Assembly (NCBI RefSeq): GCF_025919725.1 | Contig: NZ_CP081495.1 | Span: 1,550,001 to 1,614,000, forward strand | Direction: 5' to 3' | Source: Flavobacterium agricola | GTDB lineage: Bacteria > Bacteroidota > Bacteroidia > Flavobacteriales > Flavobacteriaceae | DNA: 64,000 nucleotides | Notes under the pieces: model-generated | What the model saw: the letters and a program-made list of their open reading frames with translations, nothing else | Database searches by the model: none | Told to the model about the DNA's origin: nothing | In this document: positions 53,592-63,150 of the stretch, one piece after another | Layout: the number at the start of each line of letters is the position of its first letter | Position numbering within the stretch: the first letter of the stretch is position 1 | Position numbers and translations under genes: made by a program

Positions 53592-53603
53592 GTGTTTAAA
53601 ACA

Positions 53604-54341
53604 CTAAATAGCAGCCTTTGGTTTTACCAATAAAGATAAAAAGATATACAATAATATAATTAACGGAATAGCTAAATATTGCAAGGCAAACAATAAGATT
53701 ACGGATGCAACTAAAAAGCCAACCTGTAATTTATATTTCTGAAAGGTAAAGTTTTTAATTTTTAATGAGAATAAAGGAATTTCTGCATTTAAAATATAAG
53801 CACTTAAAACTGAAATAATGACTAAAAAATACGGATTAGAAATGATGTCTGAAACCCATTGAAATTGGTTTTGAAACAAAATCATAGGTAAACTTAAAAT
53901 AAACAAAGCATTTGCTGGCGTTGGTAAACCAATAAACGAATCGGTTTGACGCGTATCAATATTAAACTTAGCTAAACGGTAAGCCGAACCTAAAGTAATT
54001 AAAAATCCGATGTAAGGTACTGCCCCCATAAACCAAGTTTCTTCTGTTAAATTGTACATTTCTTGGTTTTCCTGAATGTCTGCAAACATTTTATACATTA
54101 CCAAACCGGGCACAACGCCAGACGTAACCATATCGGCCATTGAATCAAGTTGTAAACCTAAATCGCCAGAAACGTTAAATTTGCGTGCAAAAAATCCGTC
54201 CCAGAAATCAAAGAAAATTCCTAAACAAACTAAAGAAAATGCTTCATTATAATTTCCGTTAAAAGCATGAACTAAAGCTAATAAACCAGCAGAAAGGTTT
54301 AAAAAAGTAAGAAAATTTGGAATGTGTTTTTTAATTGACAT
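53604..54341 (-). CDS. pssA: CDP-diacylglycerol-serine O-phosphatidyltransferase
   Basis: This 245-residue CDP-alcohol phosphatidyltransferase makes phosphatidylserine, the precursor of phosphatidylethanolamine. The motif D-F-W-D-G-F-F-A-R and D-L-G-L-Q-L-D-S-M-A-D holds the family's D-x2-D-G-x2-A-R-x8-G-x3-D-x3-D pattern. It has multiple membrane helices. The ATG at 54341 (MSIKKHIPN) is chosen over 54398, because the promoter at 54360-54389 lies inside the longer version. It supplies substrate for the EptA-like transferase (indirectly). Confidence 0.92.
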   Translation of the reverse strand: MSIKKHIPNFLTFLNLSAGLLALVHAFNGNYNEAFSLVCLGIFFDFWDGFFARKFNVSGDLGLQLDSMADMVTSGVVPGLVMYKMFADIQENQEMYNLTEETWFMGAVPYIGFLITLGSAYRLAKFNIDTRQTDSFIGLPTPANALFILSLPMILFQNQFQWVSDIISNPYFLVIISVLSAYILNAEIPLFSLKIKNFTFQKYKLQVGFLVASVILLFALQYLAIPLIILLYIFLSLLVKPKAAI

Positions 54342-54359
54342 ATGATATAATTTATGTAG

Positions 54360-54389
54360 CAAATGTAGGAATAAGAATGATATTTTCAA
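54360..54389 (-). promoter_or_regulatory. Promoter of pssA
   Basis: On the minus strand TTG (plus 54387-54389) and TACATTTG (plus 54360-54367), with a 19-base spacer, fit the Bacteroidota consensus. It lies 18 bases before the ATG at 54341. Confidence 0.75.
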
Positions 54390-54672
54390 CTTTTTCACAA
54401 CTTATTTACAAGGAAATTTTAACAGCTAAAAACCTTGTTTATCCTACTATTTACAATGGTTTAGAAATTATGATTTGCAACTAGAATTGGTTAAAAAAAT
54501 TGTTCAAATCAAAAAAAAAACACAGCACAATCGAGCTATATTTTTGTCTGTATTTAATAAAGATACATAATGTTGTAAAATAAACACATAAATTAAAAAA
54601 ATAGTTCTTTTTAAGTTTTTATAAAAACGTAAATTAGCCAATATATTTCACATTGATTTTTTTTTGAAGAAG
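54390..54672. other. Intergenic region between pssA and the DUF4105 gene
   Basis: The full gap from 54342 to 54672 is 331 bases. Beyond the pssA promoter it is AT-rich, with possible plus-strand -7 elements (TATTTTTG, 54539-54546; TATATTTC, near 54642). I see no gene or RNA structure. Confidence 0.5.
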
Positions 54673-55800
54673 ATGAATAAAGCAAAAAAACTTTTTTTAT
54701 TTGTTGCATTTTTTATGCTTAACCTTGCTGTACAAGCGCAAAAAATTGAGTTATCCCCGCAAGCAGAAATAAGCATTTTAACCTGCGGAACCAGCAACGA
54801 ATTGCATTCGTTGTTTGGGCACACGGGCATACGTATAAAAGATAAGTCCAAACATATTGATTGGGTTTATAACTTTGGTGCTTTTGATTTTAGGGCACCT
54901 AATTTTTATGGAAAGTTTTTAAAAGGCGATTTATTATATTTTATTGGTAAAGATGATTTTAATAGTTTTTTATTTAATTACCAAGCAGAGAATCGTAGCG
55001 TTTGGGAGCAGCCCTTACAAATTACCCAACAACAAAAACAAGCTATTTTTGATGAGTTAACGTCAACTTACGGAACAGAAAAAGCTTTGTACACCTATAA
55101 ATTTATTGACAAAAACTGCACAACTTTAGCTGTAAATTTAATAGCGAATAACACTGGAATTGATTTTAACTTGCAATTACCCGACGCAGAGAACTTAAGC
55201 AATCGGGAAATTTTAAACACCTATTTAAAAAACGATTATTTGGTTGGCATGGGTATTAATTTACTTTTTGGGATAAAAACAGATCAAACTTTTAATCATA
55301 TATTTTTGCCGGAACAATTTTTAACTTCAATAGCTTCTACAACTATTAACAATAAAAAAATAAGTGATGAAACTATTTTACATTTTGAGGCAACACCGAC
55401 AAATCATTCACAACTTATTGTAATTCTTGCTATTACTGGCATTTGTATTATAATAGGTTTATTATCTTACAACAAATCTGTTGCATTATTAACTTACGCG
55501 TTAGTTGGTTTATTAAGCTTGTTTTTATTTGGTATGCAATTGTATTCGTTTCATAGCGAAGTACATTTTAATTACAATTTGCTTTTAATAAATCCTTTAT
55601 TTTTAGTTGCTGGATATTTATTGGCAACAAATCAATTAAAAAAATACAAAGCCCTTTTACAAGTTCTATTAGTTTGTTTAGTTCTGTACGTAATTATGGT
55701 GGTTTATAACGGATATTTATTTATGGTATTTCCAGTTACTTTAGCTGTTTTTATAACCTTACTGATACAAATTCAATTACATAAAAAAATCCAGCCTTAA
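54673..55800 (+). CDS. DUF4105 (Lnb N-terminal periplasmic) domain protein
   Basis: This 375-residue membrane protein has a signal peptide (FLFVAFFMLNLAVQAQ). An N-terminal periplasmic DUF4105 domain (LTCGTSNELHSLFGHTGIRIKD, WVYNFGAFDF, FGKFLKGDLLYFIG, FIDKNCTTLA) is followed by five C-terminal helices. The domain resembles the Lnb/NlpC-like peptidase fold, with Cys and His in the parts shown. ATG 54673 (MNKAKK) is preferred to TTG 54664. The substrate is unknown. Confidence 0.85.
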   Translation: MNKAKKLFLFVAFFMLNLAVQAQKIELSPQAEISILTCGTSNELHSLFGHTGIRIKDKSKHIDWVYNFGAFDFRAPNFYGKFLKGDLLYFIGKDDFNSFLFNYQAENRSVWEQPLQITQQQKQAIFDELTSTYGTEKALYTYKFIDKNCTTLAVNLIANNTGIDFNLQLPDAENLSNREILNTYLKNDYLVGMGINLLFGIKTDQTFNHIFLPEQFLTSIASTTINNKKISDETILHFEATPTNHSQLIVILAITGICIIIGLLSYNKSVALLTYALVGLLSLFLFGMQLYSFHSEVHFNYNLLLINPLFLVAGYLLATNQLKKYKALLQVLLVCLVLYVIMVVYNGYLFMVFPVTLAVFITLLIQIQLHKKIQP

Positions 55801-55816
55801 AGCTGGATTTTTTTAT
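55784..55816. terminator. Bidirectional terminator
   Basis: The stem AAAAAATCCAGC / GCTGGATTTTTT with a 6-base loop and a T-run separates the DUF4105 gene from the exopolysaccharide locus. Confidence 0.85.
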
Positions 55817-57201
55817 TGCCCTTTAAAAAGGAGCACGGTATTTAATGTTTTTATAATAATGTTAATATCTAAAGCTAAACTTCGGTTTTTAATATAATAC
55901 AAATCGTATTGCAGCTTGATAAGGCTATCGTTTATTGTAGAGCCATAATTAAATTTTACTTGTGCCCATCCGGTTAATCCTGGTTTTATTACGTGTCTGG
56001 TTTTATACAACGGTACCAATTCTGATATCTGATCCACAAAAACCAGACGTTCTGGACGTGGCCCAATAACCGACATTTCTCCTTTTAATACATTAATAAA
56101 TTGTGGTACTTCGTCTAATCTTGATTTTCTAATAAAACGACCAAAAGGCGTAATTCTACGATCATTTTTTTGAGCGAATTGCGCTCCATTTTTTTCGGCA
56201 TCAACAACCATTGAGCGTAATTTAAAAACCTTAAATGGAATACCATACTGCCCCACTCGTTCTTGTTTGTAAAATAATGGGCCTTTATTTGCAAATAAAT
56301 TAATTAGCATTACAAATGGCAAAATACACAATAATATTACAAGGCCAATTAAGGCAAATAATATATCAAAAAAACGTACTGTAAATAAATAAAATCGGTT
56401 AGAATTGCTTCGCCCGTATGGGAAATAGGTGAAAAACTTTTGATCTGAGTCTAAAATTGGTAACCGATAGGTAGCGGTTTCGTAAACCTCATCAAATTCG
56501 CGTACTACAATTCCACTTTCCAATGCTTCTAATAACGTTGTTATAAAAATTGGATCAATAGCTACTTTTTCTTTATCTATAATAACAACCTCAACAATAT
56601 GATTTGTGTTTACAAAATTTTTAACTTCATTTATATTTAATTGTTGAATTTCACTAGCATCTGTTATAGGTTCATTATCGGTAATCAAAAATCCTTTTAC
56701 TTTATAATGCGGATCAGCTTTTTCTAATTCGGTAGCCAATTCTAATAAACGTTGAGAATGTCCGACAAAAATCACATTTTTTTGGAAACGAACAGCGGTA
56801 AGAAATTTAAGATAAAATAAACGCCAAGCGGTTAAGGATAAAAAAACAATAGAAAAGAATAATAAAATTTCTATTCGTTTATTAGGTAATACAGGTGTTA
56901 TAATTGGCGTGCTAATATAAAGTACGACAATTGTTATGCTACTAACAACAACTTCTTTTAAAATTCGAGGCTGATTAGCTGCTACTTGCAGGTTATACAT
57001 TTCGAACAATGTGCAACAAAACAAAATATAAAAAACTAGAACCAATATAGATATTGGCGCTGCAAATATATTTTTGAAATAGCTAACGTCAACAAAATGA
57101 CTTGTTAAATAAATAAATAAAAGAATAATAGAGACATCTAAAAATCTCAAAAGAATTTTACGCTCTGAGATTTCGAAATGGATATTTGTACTTTTTTTCA
57201 T
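55813..57201 (-). CDS. Exopolysaccharide polyprenyl glycosylphosphotransferase (WcaJ-like)
   Basis: This 462-residue inner-membrane initiating transferase loads the first sugar phosphate onto undecaprenyl phosphate. It has four N-terminal helices, a soluble Rossmann-like region (about residues 140-245), then the bacterial sugar transferase domain with helix RFFDILFALIGLVILLCIL, FKLRSMVVDAEKNGAQFA, RKSRLDEVPQFINVLKGEMSVIGPRPE and KPGLTGWAQV. The order and motif IGPRPE identify the family. It is the last gene of the polysaccharide locus on this strand. Confidence 0.94.
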   Translation of the reverse strand: MKKSTNIHFEISERKILLRFLDVSIILLFIYLTSHFVDVSYFKNIFAAPISILVLVFYILFCCTLFEMYNLQVAANQPRILKEVVVSSITIVVLYISTPIITPVLPNKRIEILLFFSIVFLSLTAWRLFYLKFLTAVRFQKNVIFVGHSQRLLELATELEKADPHYKVKGFLITDNEPITDASEIQQLNINEVKNFVNTNHIVEVVIIDKEKVAIDPIFITTLLEALESGIVVREFDEVYETATYRLPILDSDQKFFTYFPYGRSNSNRFYLFTVRFFDILFALIGLVILLCILPFVMLINLFANKGPLFYKQERVGQYGIPFKVFKLRSMVVDAEKNGAQFAQKNDRRITPFGRFIRKSRLDEVPQFINVLKGEMSVIGPRPERLVFVDQISELVPLYKTRHVIKPGLTGWAQVKFNYGSTINDSLIKLQYDLYYIKNRSLALDINIIIKTLNTVLLFKGQ

Positions 57202-57204
57202 CTT

Positions 57205-58218
57205 TTATTTTAATTGTTCTAATAACTTATTCCAGTCATTTTTTATTACTTGCCAATCCCAGGTTTCGGCCTTTTTTCGAGCATTTAATTGAATTTTTTT
57301 ATATAGAGATTTATCTTTAACAAGTTTATCAATTGCCTGTACCATAAGAGAACTATTATTAGGTTCAACAAGAATACCATCCTTATCTGTTTGAATTAAA
57401 AAAGGTAAACCACTAACATTTGTTGAAACAACTGGTAATCCCAATGCCATAGCTTCCATAACACTTACTGGGGTGTTATCGAAGTTTGTAGTATTCAAAA
57501 AAATATTATAATTCTCTGACAATTTAAACCATTCTTTCTTACTTAGTTTTCCAGGGAATGATACTTCAACGTTATTATCAGCAGCATATTGTTTTACCTT
57601 AATTAAACTTCCATCCTTTTCAGGTCCAACCATGCAAAGCTCCGCTTCTGGATATATTTTTTTTAACTCAATCAATACATCTACTGCTAATAAAGGATTA
57701 TAAATTTCTGCAAAAGATCTTACCCATAAAACTTTAGGTGAGCTTAAGGTTCTTGGAAGAAAAGAATAATTTTCTATTTCAATAGTATTGGGTATTAACG
57801 TTAAATTTTTATATCCTTTTTTTTCAAACTCTTGGAGTAAGTATCCTGAAGGAGAAATATTTCTAAAACTATTAGAAAACATCCAATTACATAGTTTTGG
57901 GTTTTTATTTAATCGCATTGGAAGATTTCCGCCTCTTAAACATAAGATATATTTCTTATTTGTAATAATAGATGATAATGACGAAAAAAATGCAAACCAG
58001 AAGGCCTTTGAGCTATATGTATCTATAATAACACAATTAACATGATTGTTAAAAAAAATCCCAAATTGCATGTTTAAAAATCTAAAAAAGGGATTTCTGA
58101 TGTCTGAATAACGTTTAACGTTATAACCTTCAGATATAAGAAAATTTCCTAAAGTTTCAACACTAGTTGGGGTAAAGCCCTTAGCTTGTAATTTGTTTCC
58201 TATGTAAACTATTTTCAT
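57205..58218 (-). CDS. Glycosyltransferase family 4 protein
   Basis: This is a GT-B retaining glycosyltransferase of 337 residues. MKIVYIGNKLQAKGFTPTSVETLG marks the N-terminal domain. Later blocks are VLWVRSFAEIYNPLLAVDVLIEL and EAELCMVGPEKDG (sugar-nucleotide side), and NFDNTPVSVMEAMALGLPVVSTNVSGLPFLI (the GT4 E-x7-E). It builds a surface polysaccharide. The ATG at 58218 is preferred over 58236 on the basis of the usual start. It overlaps the previous O-antigen gene's stop by 38 bases. Confidence 0.88.
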   Translation of the reverse strand: MKIVYIGNKLQAKGFTPTSVETLGNFLISEGYNVKRYSDIRNPFFRFLNMQFGIFFNNHVNCVIIDTYSSKAFWFAFFSSLSSIITNKKYILCLRGGNLPMRLNKNPKLCNWMFSNSFRNISPSGYLLQEFEKKGYKNLTLIPNTIEIENYSFLPRTLSSPKVLWVRSFAEIYNPLLAVDVLIELKKIYPEAELCMVGPEKDGSLIKVKQYAADNNVEVSFPGKLSKKEWFKLSENYNIFLNTTNFDNTPVSVMEAMALGLPVVSTNVSGLPFLIQTDKDGILVEPNNSSLMVQAIDKLVKDKSLYKKIQLNARKKAETWDWQVIKNDWNKLLEQLK

Positions 58219-59564
58219 TTTTAGTTTTTTTCTCAAAATTAATTATGACATTTAATAAGCATAGTGAATATATGAATGCAGGAGCAGCCATTCTCATTGC
58301 TGCATGATTAATAGTTAATATCCAAAATATAAAAAAAGGAATTAATAAAAGGTGCTGTCTATTATTGTACCAAACAACAAAAGGCAAGACAATTATAATG
58401 AATAAGTAAATAATCCCTAAAGACCCATGTTCGGCTAATAAACGAGTAATTTCATTATGACTTGCTGCTCTAATACCTAATTCTTCTAAACGAATCTCAG
58501 AATTTCTTCCAACGCCAACGCCTAAAATAGGATTTTCTAAAAACATATCCCACTCAGACTCTATTAAAGTTTCACGACCAGATAGTTTACTTATCTTTTC
58601 TCTTCCAATCGCATCTTGATTATTATATCTTTTAACAATTAAACCGTCTGTTGTATATGAAACAAACCCCCAGAACAAAAGAAAACCAATTATGCTAATA
58701 AATGAAAATACTAATATTCTAAACTTAGTTTTTTCATTAGTATAAATAAATAAAATTCCAATGAAAACAAGAATCATTATAAGGGCACAAATCATACCTA
58801 CCTCCGCGGGAAAAAGTCACAACTCCGCGGTAAGCAGTATAAATAAATAATCCTAGATATAAAAACTTTTCATACGGAATACTTTTTTTTAAAATAAACA
58901 ATACAAAAAAACAAAAAGTTCCTAAACCAAGAATTGTCGAAACTTGATTTGGACCAAAACCACCAGAGCTTGCGAAGTTAGAAGTAGTTGAAACATAAAC
59001 ATTATCAGCAAATAAAGTGTGTGTAGATATATAAACTACTATTGAAACAATTGGAAGTGATATAACATAAACCAAATTGATTAGCTGTTTGAAATCAATT
59101 TTTTTTCCAAAAGTATACAAACAACAAGCCAATAAACAAAGCTCACCCGAAATATTAAAAATAACACTTTTTCGTAGGTTAATCTCATAAGAAGAATCTA
59201 GAAGACCAATAAACAAAGAAGGAATTAATAACAAAAACAAAAATATAAACAAAAGTTTAGAAATTTGAACTGGATGAAAAAGTACTCCTAACAAACAAAA
59301 TAAACTAATTACATATTTTCCATATTCATTAAAAAAAGCCCCCCCTGTCATCCGTAAAAAAATTTCAATTCCGCAAACATAGGCAGCAAAAAACAACGCT
59401 TCGTTATTTTTATCCTTGCTTTTAATTATGTACAAAACACCAACAACAACAATTAAAATACTTAAAACCTTAGAAACAATTAAAAAAGAAGATACCACAA
59501 GCCCTAAAATAGCATGCAGTAATATAAAATAGATGTACTTATTAGATTTAAATAAATTACTCAT
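58181..59564 (-). pseudogene. O-antigen polymerase/ligase (Wzy/WaaL type), frameshifted
   Basis: This is a polytopic inner-membrane protein of the O-antigen ligase family, in two overlapping frames. The first (59564-58737) gives the N-terminal helices and reaches YRGVVTFSRGG; then the frame turns into nonsense. The second frame (58795-58181) resumes with V-G-M-I-C-A-L-I and carries the family's loop SGRETLIESEWDMFLENPILGVGVG, SHNEITRLLAEHG and NHAAMRM. The junction is CCGCGGAGGTAGG (minus strand, about 58796-58810), where two (or five, such as an extra GAGGT) bases are missing. The product would polymerise or ligate polysaccharide repeat units. Confidence 0.85.
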
Positions 59565-60618
59565 TTAATTGTTTTAAAAAAATTGTTATAATCTTGCTCG
59601 CAGCATAATTAGTAATAATTTGTTTATTAAAATTTTCTGCTAGATTTTTCCATTGATCTGACACTGGTAAACTCTTAAAAGCTTCTATTAATTGTTTAGA
59701 ATTATTGTTTTCAATAACATAGCCGGTTTTTAAATGATGAACTAATTCTGGCATAAATCCAACGTTCGAAACAATTGGACACAATCCGGTTAATCCGTAT
59801 TCTAAAACCGAAACAGGAAATCCTTCGTAACTTGAAACAAGAATACCAACTTGAGCTTGATTCAAAATGTTAAAAATATCGCTACAAAGTCCATAAATAA
59901 ACACTGAGCTTTCATCATGAGCATCCATTATATTTTTCACCTCATTAAAATAAGCATCATTGTATGTATTCCCTACTAAATGCAAAGACCAACCCAACTT
60001 TGAAATTTCTGAGTCAATAAAACATTGTACTAAAAATGAATGATTTTTAGGATTTCTAAAATTTGCTAAACAAACTATTCGTTTTTCGTTATCACCAAAT
60101 AAAGTTGTGACTTTTATCTCAGAATTAACCGAAACAAAGTTTGGTAAATATATTGTTTTATCTGTTAGTAAATTATTCGCTGCCCATGTAAGTAACGTTT
60201 TATTACACGCAATAGTACCAGTAAAGTATTTTGAAGCTTGAATAATTTTTTTATTTTCGACTTCATCCCAATCTAATCTATTACCGTTATGATCGTGCCA
60301 ATAGAAAGCTATGTTTGGATAAATCGTTCTAATTATTTTTGCCCATTTATAAGAAGAACTATGTGCCTGAATAGCAGTAATTTTATGCTTTTTTAAATAA
60401 ATTAAAAGATTAACAATAATTAAAAAAAGATTAAATTTATTACGCTTAAATATTTTACACTTAACATTAGCATGTACTTGATCAGCTAACGCACCTGATT
60501 GATTGGTTATTATTATGTGCGATTCCTCGATATGATTAGCTAATTCATTAGCATAATTAACAGCCATTTTTTCGGCACCACCTGGATGCAAGCTATCAAT
60601 TAATTGTACAATTCTCAT
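59557..60618 (-). CDS. Glycosyltransferase family 4 protein
   Basis: This 353-residue GT-B enzyme starts RIVQLIDSLHPGGAEKMAVNYANEL, the typical GT4 N-terminus. It then has ERIVCLANFRNPKNHSFLVQCF (start of the C-terminal domain), WSLHLVGNTYNDAYF and VGILVSSYEGFPVSVLEYGLTGLCPIVSNVGFMPELV, with the catalytic glutamate pair. Its end overlaps the polymerase gene start by eight bases. It probably adds one sugar to the surface glycan; donor and linkage are unknown. Confidence 0.9.
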   Translation of the reverse strand: MRIVQLIDSLHPGGAEKMAVNYANELANHIEESHIIITNQSGALADQVHANVKCKIFKRNKFNLFLIIVNLLIYLKKHKITAIQAHSSSYKWAKIIRTIYPNIAFYWHDHNGNRLDWDEVENKKIIQASKYFTGTIACNKTLLTWAANNLLTDKTIYLPNFVSVNSEIKVTTLFGDNEKRIVCLANFRNPKNHSFLVQCFIDSEISKLGWSLHLVGNTYNDAYFNEVKNIMDAHDESSVFIYGLCSDIFNILNQAQVGILVSSYEGFPVSVLEYGLTGLCPIVSNVGFMPELVHHLKTGYVIENNNSKQLIEAFKSLPVSDQWKNLAENFNKQIITNYAASKIITIFLKQLNE

Positions 60619-60620
60619 AA

Positions 60621-61769
60621 TTATAAAGATTTACTTTTTGATAACAATTTTTGAATTTCATCATCAAACTTATCTAACGTATATTGGGTTGACCATATTT
60701 TGGCTTTTTTACTCATTTCAGCATATCGAACTGAGTCAGTAAGTAAATCAGCAACCTGCTTATAATCTGAATCTAAATCCAAATGCAACAAAACACCACG
60801 CTCACCATTGCCAATCATTTGATGCACACAAGAAACCGATGTAGTTAACGGAATGCAGCCCCAAAACATGGCTTCGGCAACAACTTTTGGCCAACCTTCA
60901 GATTTTGAAGCAAGGATTAAAAAATGAGATTCTTGATATGCTTTTTCAACTACTTCTTTTTGCTGATTTCCATGTAAATAAACATTATTTTGTAGGTGAT
61001 TTTTTGTTATATATTGTTCTAAAACGTTCCTTTCTGAACCTTCTCCATAAAAATGTAATTCTAAATTAGATTTTTTTTGAAGTAGTTTATGAAAAAGTTG
61101 TAAGGCATATAACGGCCTTTTTCCTGAACTTAATGTTCCTACAAATAAAAACTTTATAGAAGTTGAATCGGTTTCTATTTTTTTAGCAGGTTTATTTAAT
61201 GCTAAAACAGCATCTTGCTCAGTGTAAGTTGCGGTAAAAAAAGGAATTATGTTTTGGCTTGTGTTAGGCCAATTTCCATAAACCAAAACCTGCATATTTT
61301 TAGTTAAAAATGTATTGTTTAAAATCCATTTTTGCAGTTTATAACTAAAAGGTTGGTTGGCATTAGGATCCCAATTTCCAGCATATTTAGCCGTTTTGGG
61401 TTTGTTTGGAAAAAAAATTTGAACAAAACAAGCTAATAATCCAACATTACCTGGGCAACGCAAATGAATATGATCTGCTGCTTTCATGGCTTTATAAATA
61501 GTATAAAGCATTCCAGGAAATTGCGCGAGAAACTTTACTTTTGATTTAAAGCTTAATAAATTAAAAGCAGGCAAACTTGTAAATGAAATATTTTTATGCT
61601 CATAAGCCAAATCTATTGCTGTGCAATCTCGATTAGACAGATTTGCAACTACCTCAACAGAATCCAGGTTTTTAATCCATAAATTCATTTCTCGAATATA
61701 TGGTGCGTAACCATAAATTTTGTTTTGTTTTTTTACATGATTAACATGACTAAATATTGTAAATTTCAT
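60621..61769 (-). CDS. Glycosyltransferase family 4 protein
   Basis: This 382-residue GT-B enzyme shows KFLFVGTLSSGKRPLYALQLFHKLL and NLELHFYGEGSERNVLEQYI, then SHFLILASKSEGWPKVVAEAMFWGCIPLTTSVSCVHQMIG, the GT4 nucleotide-sugar-binding segment. It precedes the previous gene by two bases and is likely cotranscribed. The 388-base upstream gap probably contains its promoter, though no clear -7 element was recognised. Confidence 0.9.
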   Translation of the reverse strand: MKFTIFSHVNHVKKQNKIYGYAPYIREMNLWIKNLDSVEVVANLSNRDCTAIDLAYEHKNISFTSLPAFNLLSFKSKVKFLAQFPGMLYTIYKAMKAADHIHLRCPGNVGLLACFVQIFFPNKPKTAKYAGNWDPNANQPFSYKLQKWILNNTFLTKNMQVLVYGNWPNTSQNIIPFFTATYTEQDAVLALNKPAKKIETDSTSIKFLFVGTLSSGKRPLYALQLFHKLLQKKSNLELHFYGEGSERNVLEQYITKNHLQNNVYLHGNQQKEVVEKAYQESHFLILASKSEGWPKVVAEAMFWGCIPLTTSVSCVHQMIGNGERGVLLHLDLDSDYKQVADLLTDSVRYAEMSKKAKIWSTQYTLDKFDDEIQKLLSKSKSL

Positions 61770-62157
61770 AAAACATTAATTCATTAGTAAATACCAAAAT
61801 GTTTACATACCTCTAAGTCTCGTATTTTGATAATTATAAAGTTGACACTTCTTTTTTTAAAAAAAAAAAAGAAGTACTGCCTATCAGTTGTTCAGTAGTA
61901 ATTTTCAACATATAGTAATTTCGGCTTTAAGCGTTTTATTTAATATTCTTCTCAAATTAATTTCTTTTTGAAGTAAAGTTATATTAAGAGATTACTTTTA
62001 GATAAGGCAAGTATAAGATTGTATAAAATTCAACACAAATCATTACAGACTCCGAAAAAAAAAACAGCAAAATCGTTTAAAATTTATCTAAGATAAATGC
62101 TATATAATATTACCTTATTATATCTCTGTACGATTATAAATAAATATCATTTGGTAA
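61770..62157. other. 388-bp intergenic region, AT-rich
   Basis: No gene is seen. The main feature is an A/T hairpin, ACTTC-T7 pairing with A7-GAAGT across an A-rich loop (61847-61875). The rest is AT-rich low-complexity sequence with several in-frame stops in all frames. It separates the two glycosyltransferase groups. Confidence 0.5.
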
Positions 62158-63150
62158 CTATTTTGGTTTGTAAAAAATTAAACTAATGTATCCAACCATG
62201 CGACCAAGTGTTTCGGTAAAAGCTTCTTTTCTTTTTTTAGCTGTACAAATATTAGTTGCACGTATAACTAGTAATAAACAGGTAATTGCGTTCCATTTTA
62301 ACCTATCTTTTAATAAAGGGTTGGGGTTTTTAACTCGCCAAACATACCAACCGTTTCTCACAACCATTTTTCCGTATTTATATTTATTAGGCCTTCCAGA
62401 AGGATCATGATGATGTTCTAATTGTGCGTTTGTGTTTAAATATAGTTTTCCCTGTTTTGCAATCCGAATAGAAAAATCAGCATCTTCATACAAGCCATAG
62501 CCGATAAAATATGTAGAAAAAGAGCTTGCTTTAAAAACTTCTTTTTTAAATGAAGATACTCCACCCATTAATTGTTCAACTTGATAAATTTCTCCAGATG
62601 GAGGGAGAAACCCCAAACTGCGTCCGTGAGAAAACATTGGTGTCATCCCAGGAGCAAAATTAGAATCTAATCCGATTTTTTTTCTAATTCTAAATCTTGA
62701 AGGCTCAGACCTTACATAACCATCATACCAAAATTGGTTTAAATGAGCTTTATAGTCACTATTAACCTTTGTCCACTTTACCTCATTTACAATATAACCG
62801 CCCACCCCTAGTGCTTCAGGGTAATTTTTATAAGTTGATAATAGCTCATTAAAATAATTTGGATATAAAATTATATCATCATCTAAAAAACAAATAATTT
62901 CAGATGATTCATCAACTTGATTGATACCAAAATTACGTTGTCTTGTTAATCCTTTGTTGGTATCATCAACTTTAAAATATTTAAGATTTTTAAACCTTTT
63001 ATCCTCTATGTATAATTTAGTATCATCGTCAGAAGAGCTGTCAACAATAATTATTTCATCTGGATAAATCGTTTGCTTTAGCACTGATTCCAGCAAATTT
63101 TCAATTGCAAACCTTCTTTTATATGTACAAACAATTAAAGAAAATATCAT
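62158..63150 (-). CDS. Glycosyltransferase family 2 protein
   Basis: This 330-residue GT-A enzyme has the N-terminal IFSLIVCTYKRRFAIENLLESVLKQTIYPDEIIIVDSSS. The metal-binding D-D-D motif is in ICFLDDDIILYPNYF, and a later EDADFSIRIAKQG block contributes the catalytic base. The C-terminal part includes YVWRVKNPNPLLKDRLKWN. It transfers sugars to the growing polysaccharide. It overlaps the upstream GT2 gene's stop by four bases, so the two are translationally coupled. Confidence 0.91.
   Translation of the reverse strand: MIFSLIVCTYKRRFAIENLLESVLKQTIYPDEIIIVDSSSDDDTKLYIEDKRFKNLKYFKVDDTNKGLTRQRNFGINQVDESSEIICFLDDDIILYPNYFNELLSTYKNYPEALGVGGYIVNEVKWTKVNSDYKAHLNQFWYDGYVRSEPSRFRIRKKIGLDSNFAPGMTPMFSHGRSLGFLPPSGEIYQVEQLMGGVSSFKKEVFKASSFSTYFIGYGLYEDADFSIRIAKQGKLYLNTNAQLEHHHDPSGRPNKYKYGKMVVRNGWYVWRVKNPNPLLKDRLKWNAITCLLLVIRATNICTAKKRKEAFTETLGRMVGYISLIFYKPK

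Noticed and set aside
53604..54398. Longer pssA start at 54398
   Set aside because: A consensus promoter (54360-54389) lies inside the extension, and MSIKKHIPN at 54341 matches the family's start.
61847..61875. A/T hairpin as an intrinsic terminator
   Set aside because: Its stem is made mostly of the A- and T-runs themselves, with no separate T-tract, so it lacks a GC-containing terminator stem.
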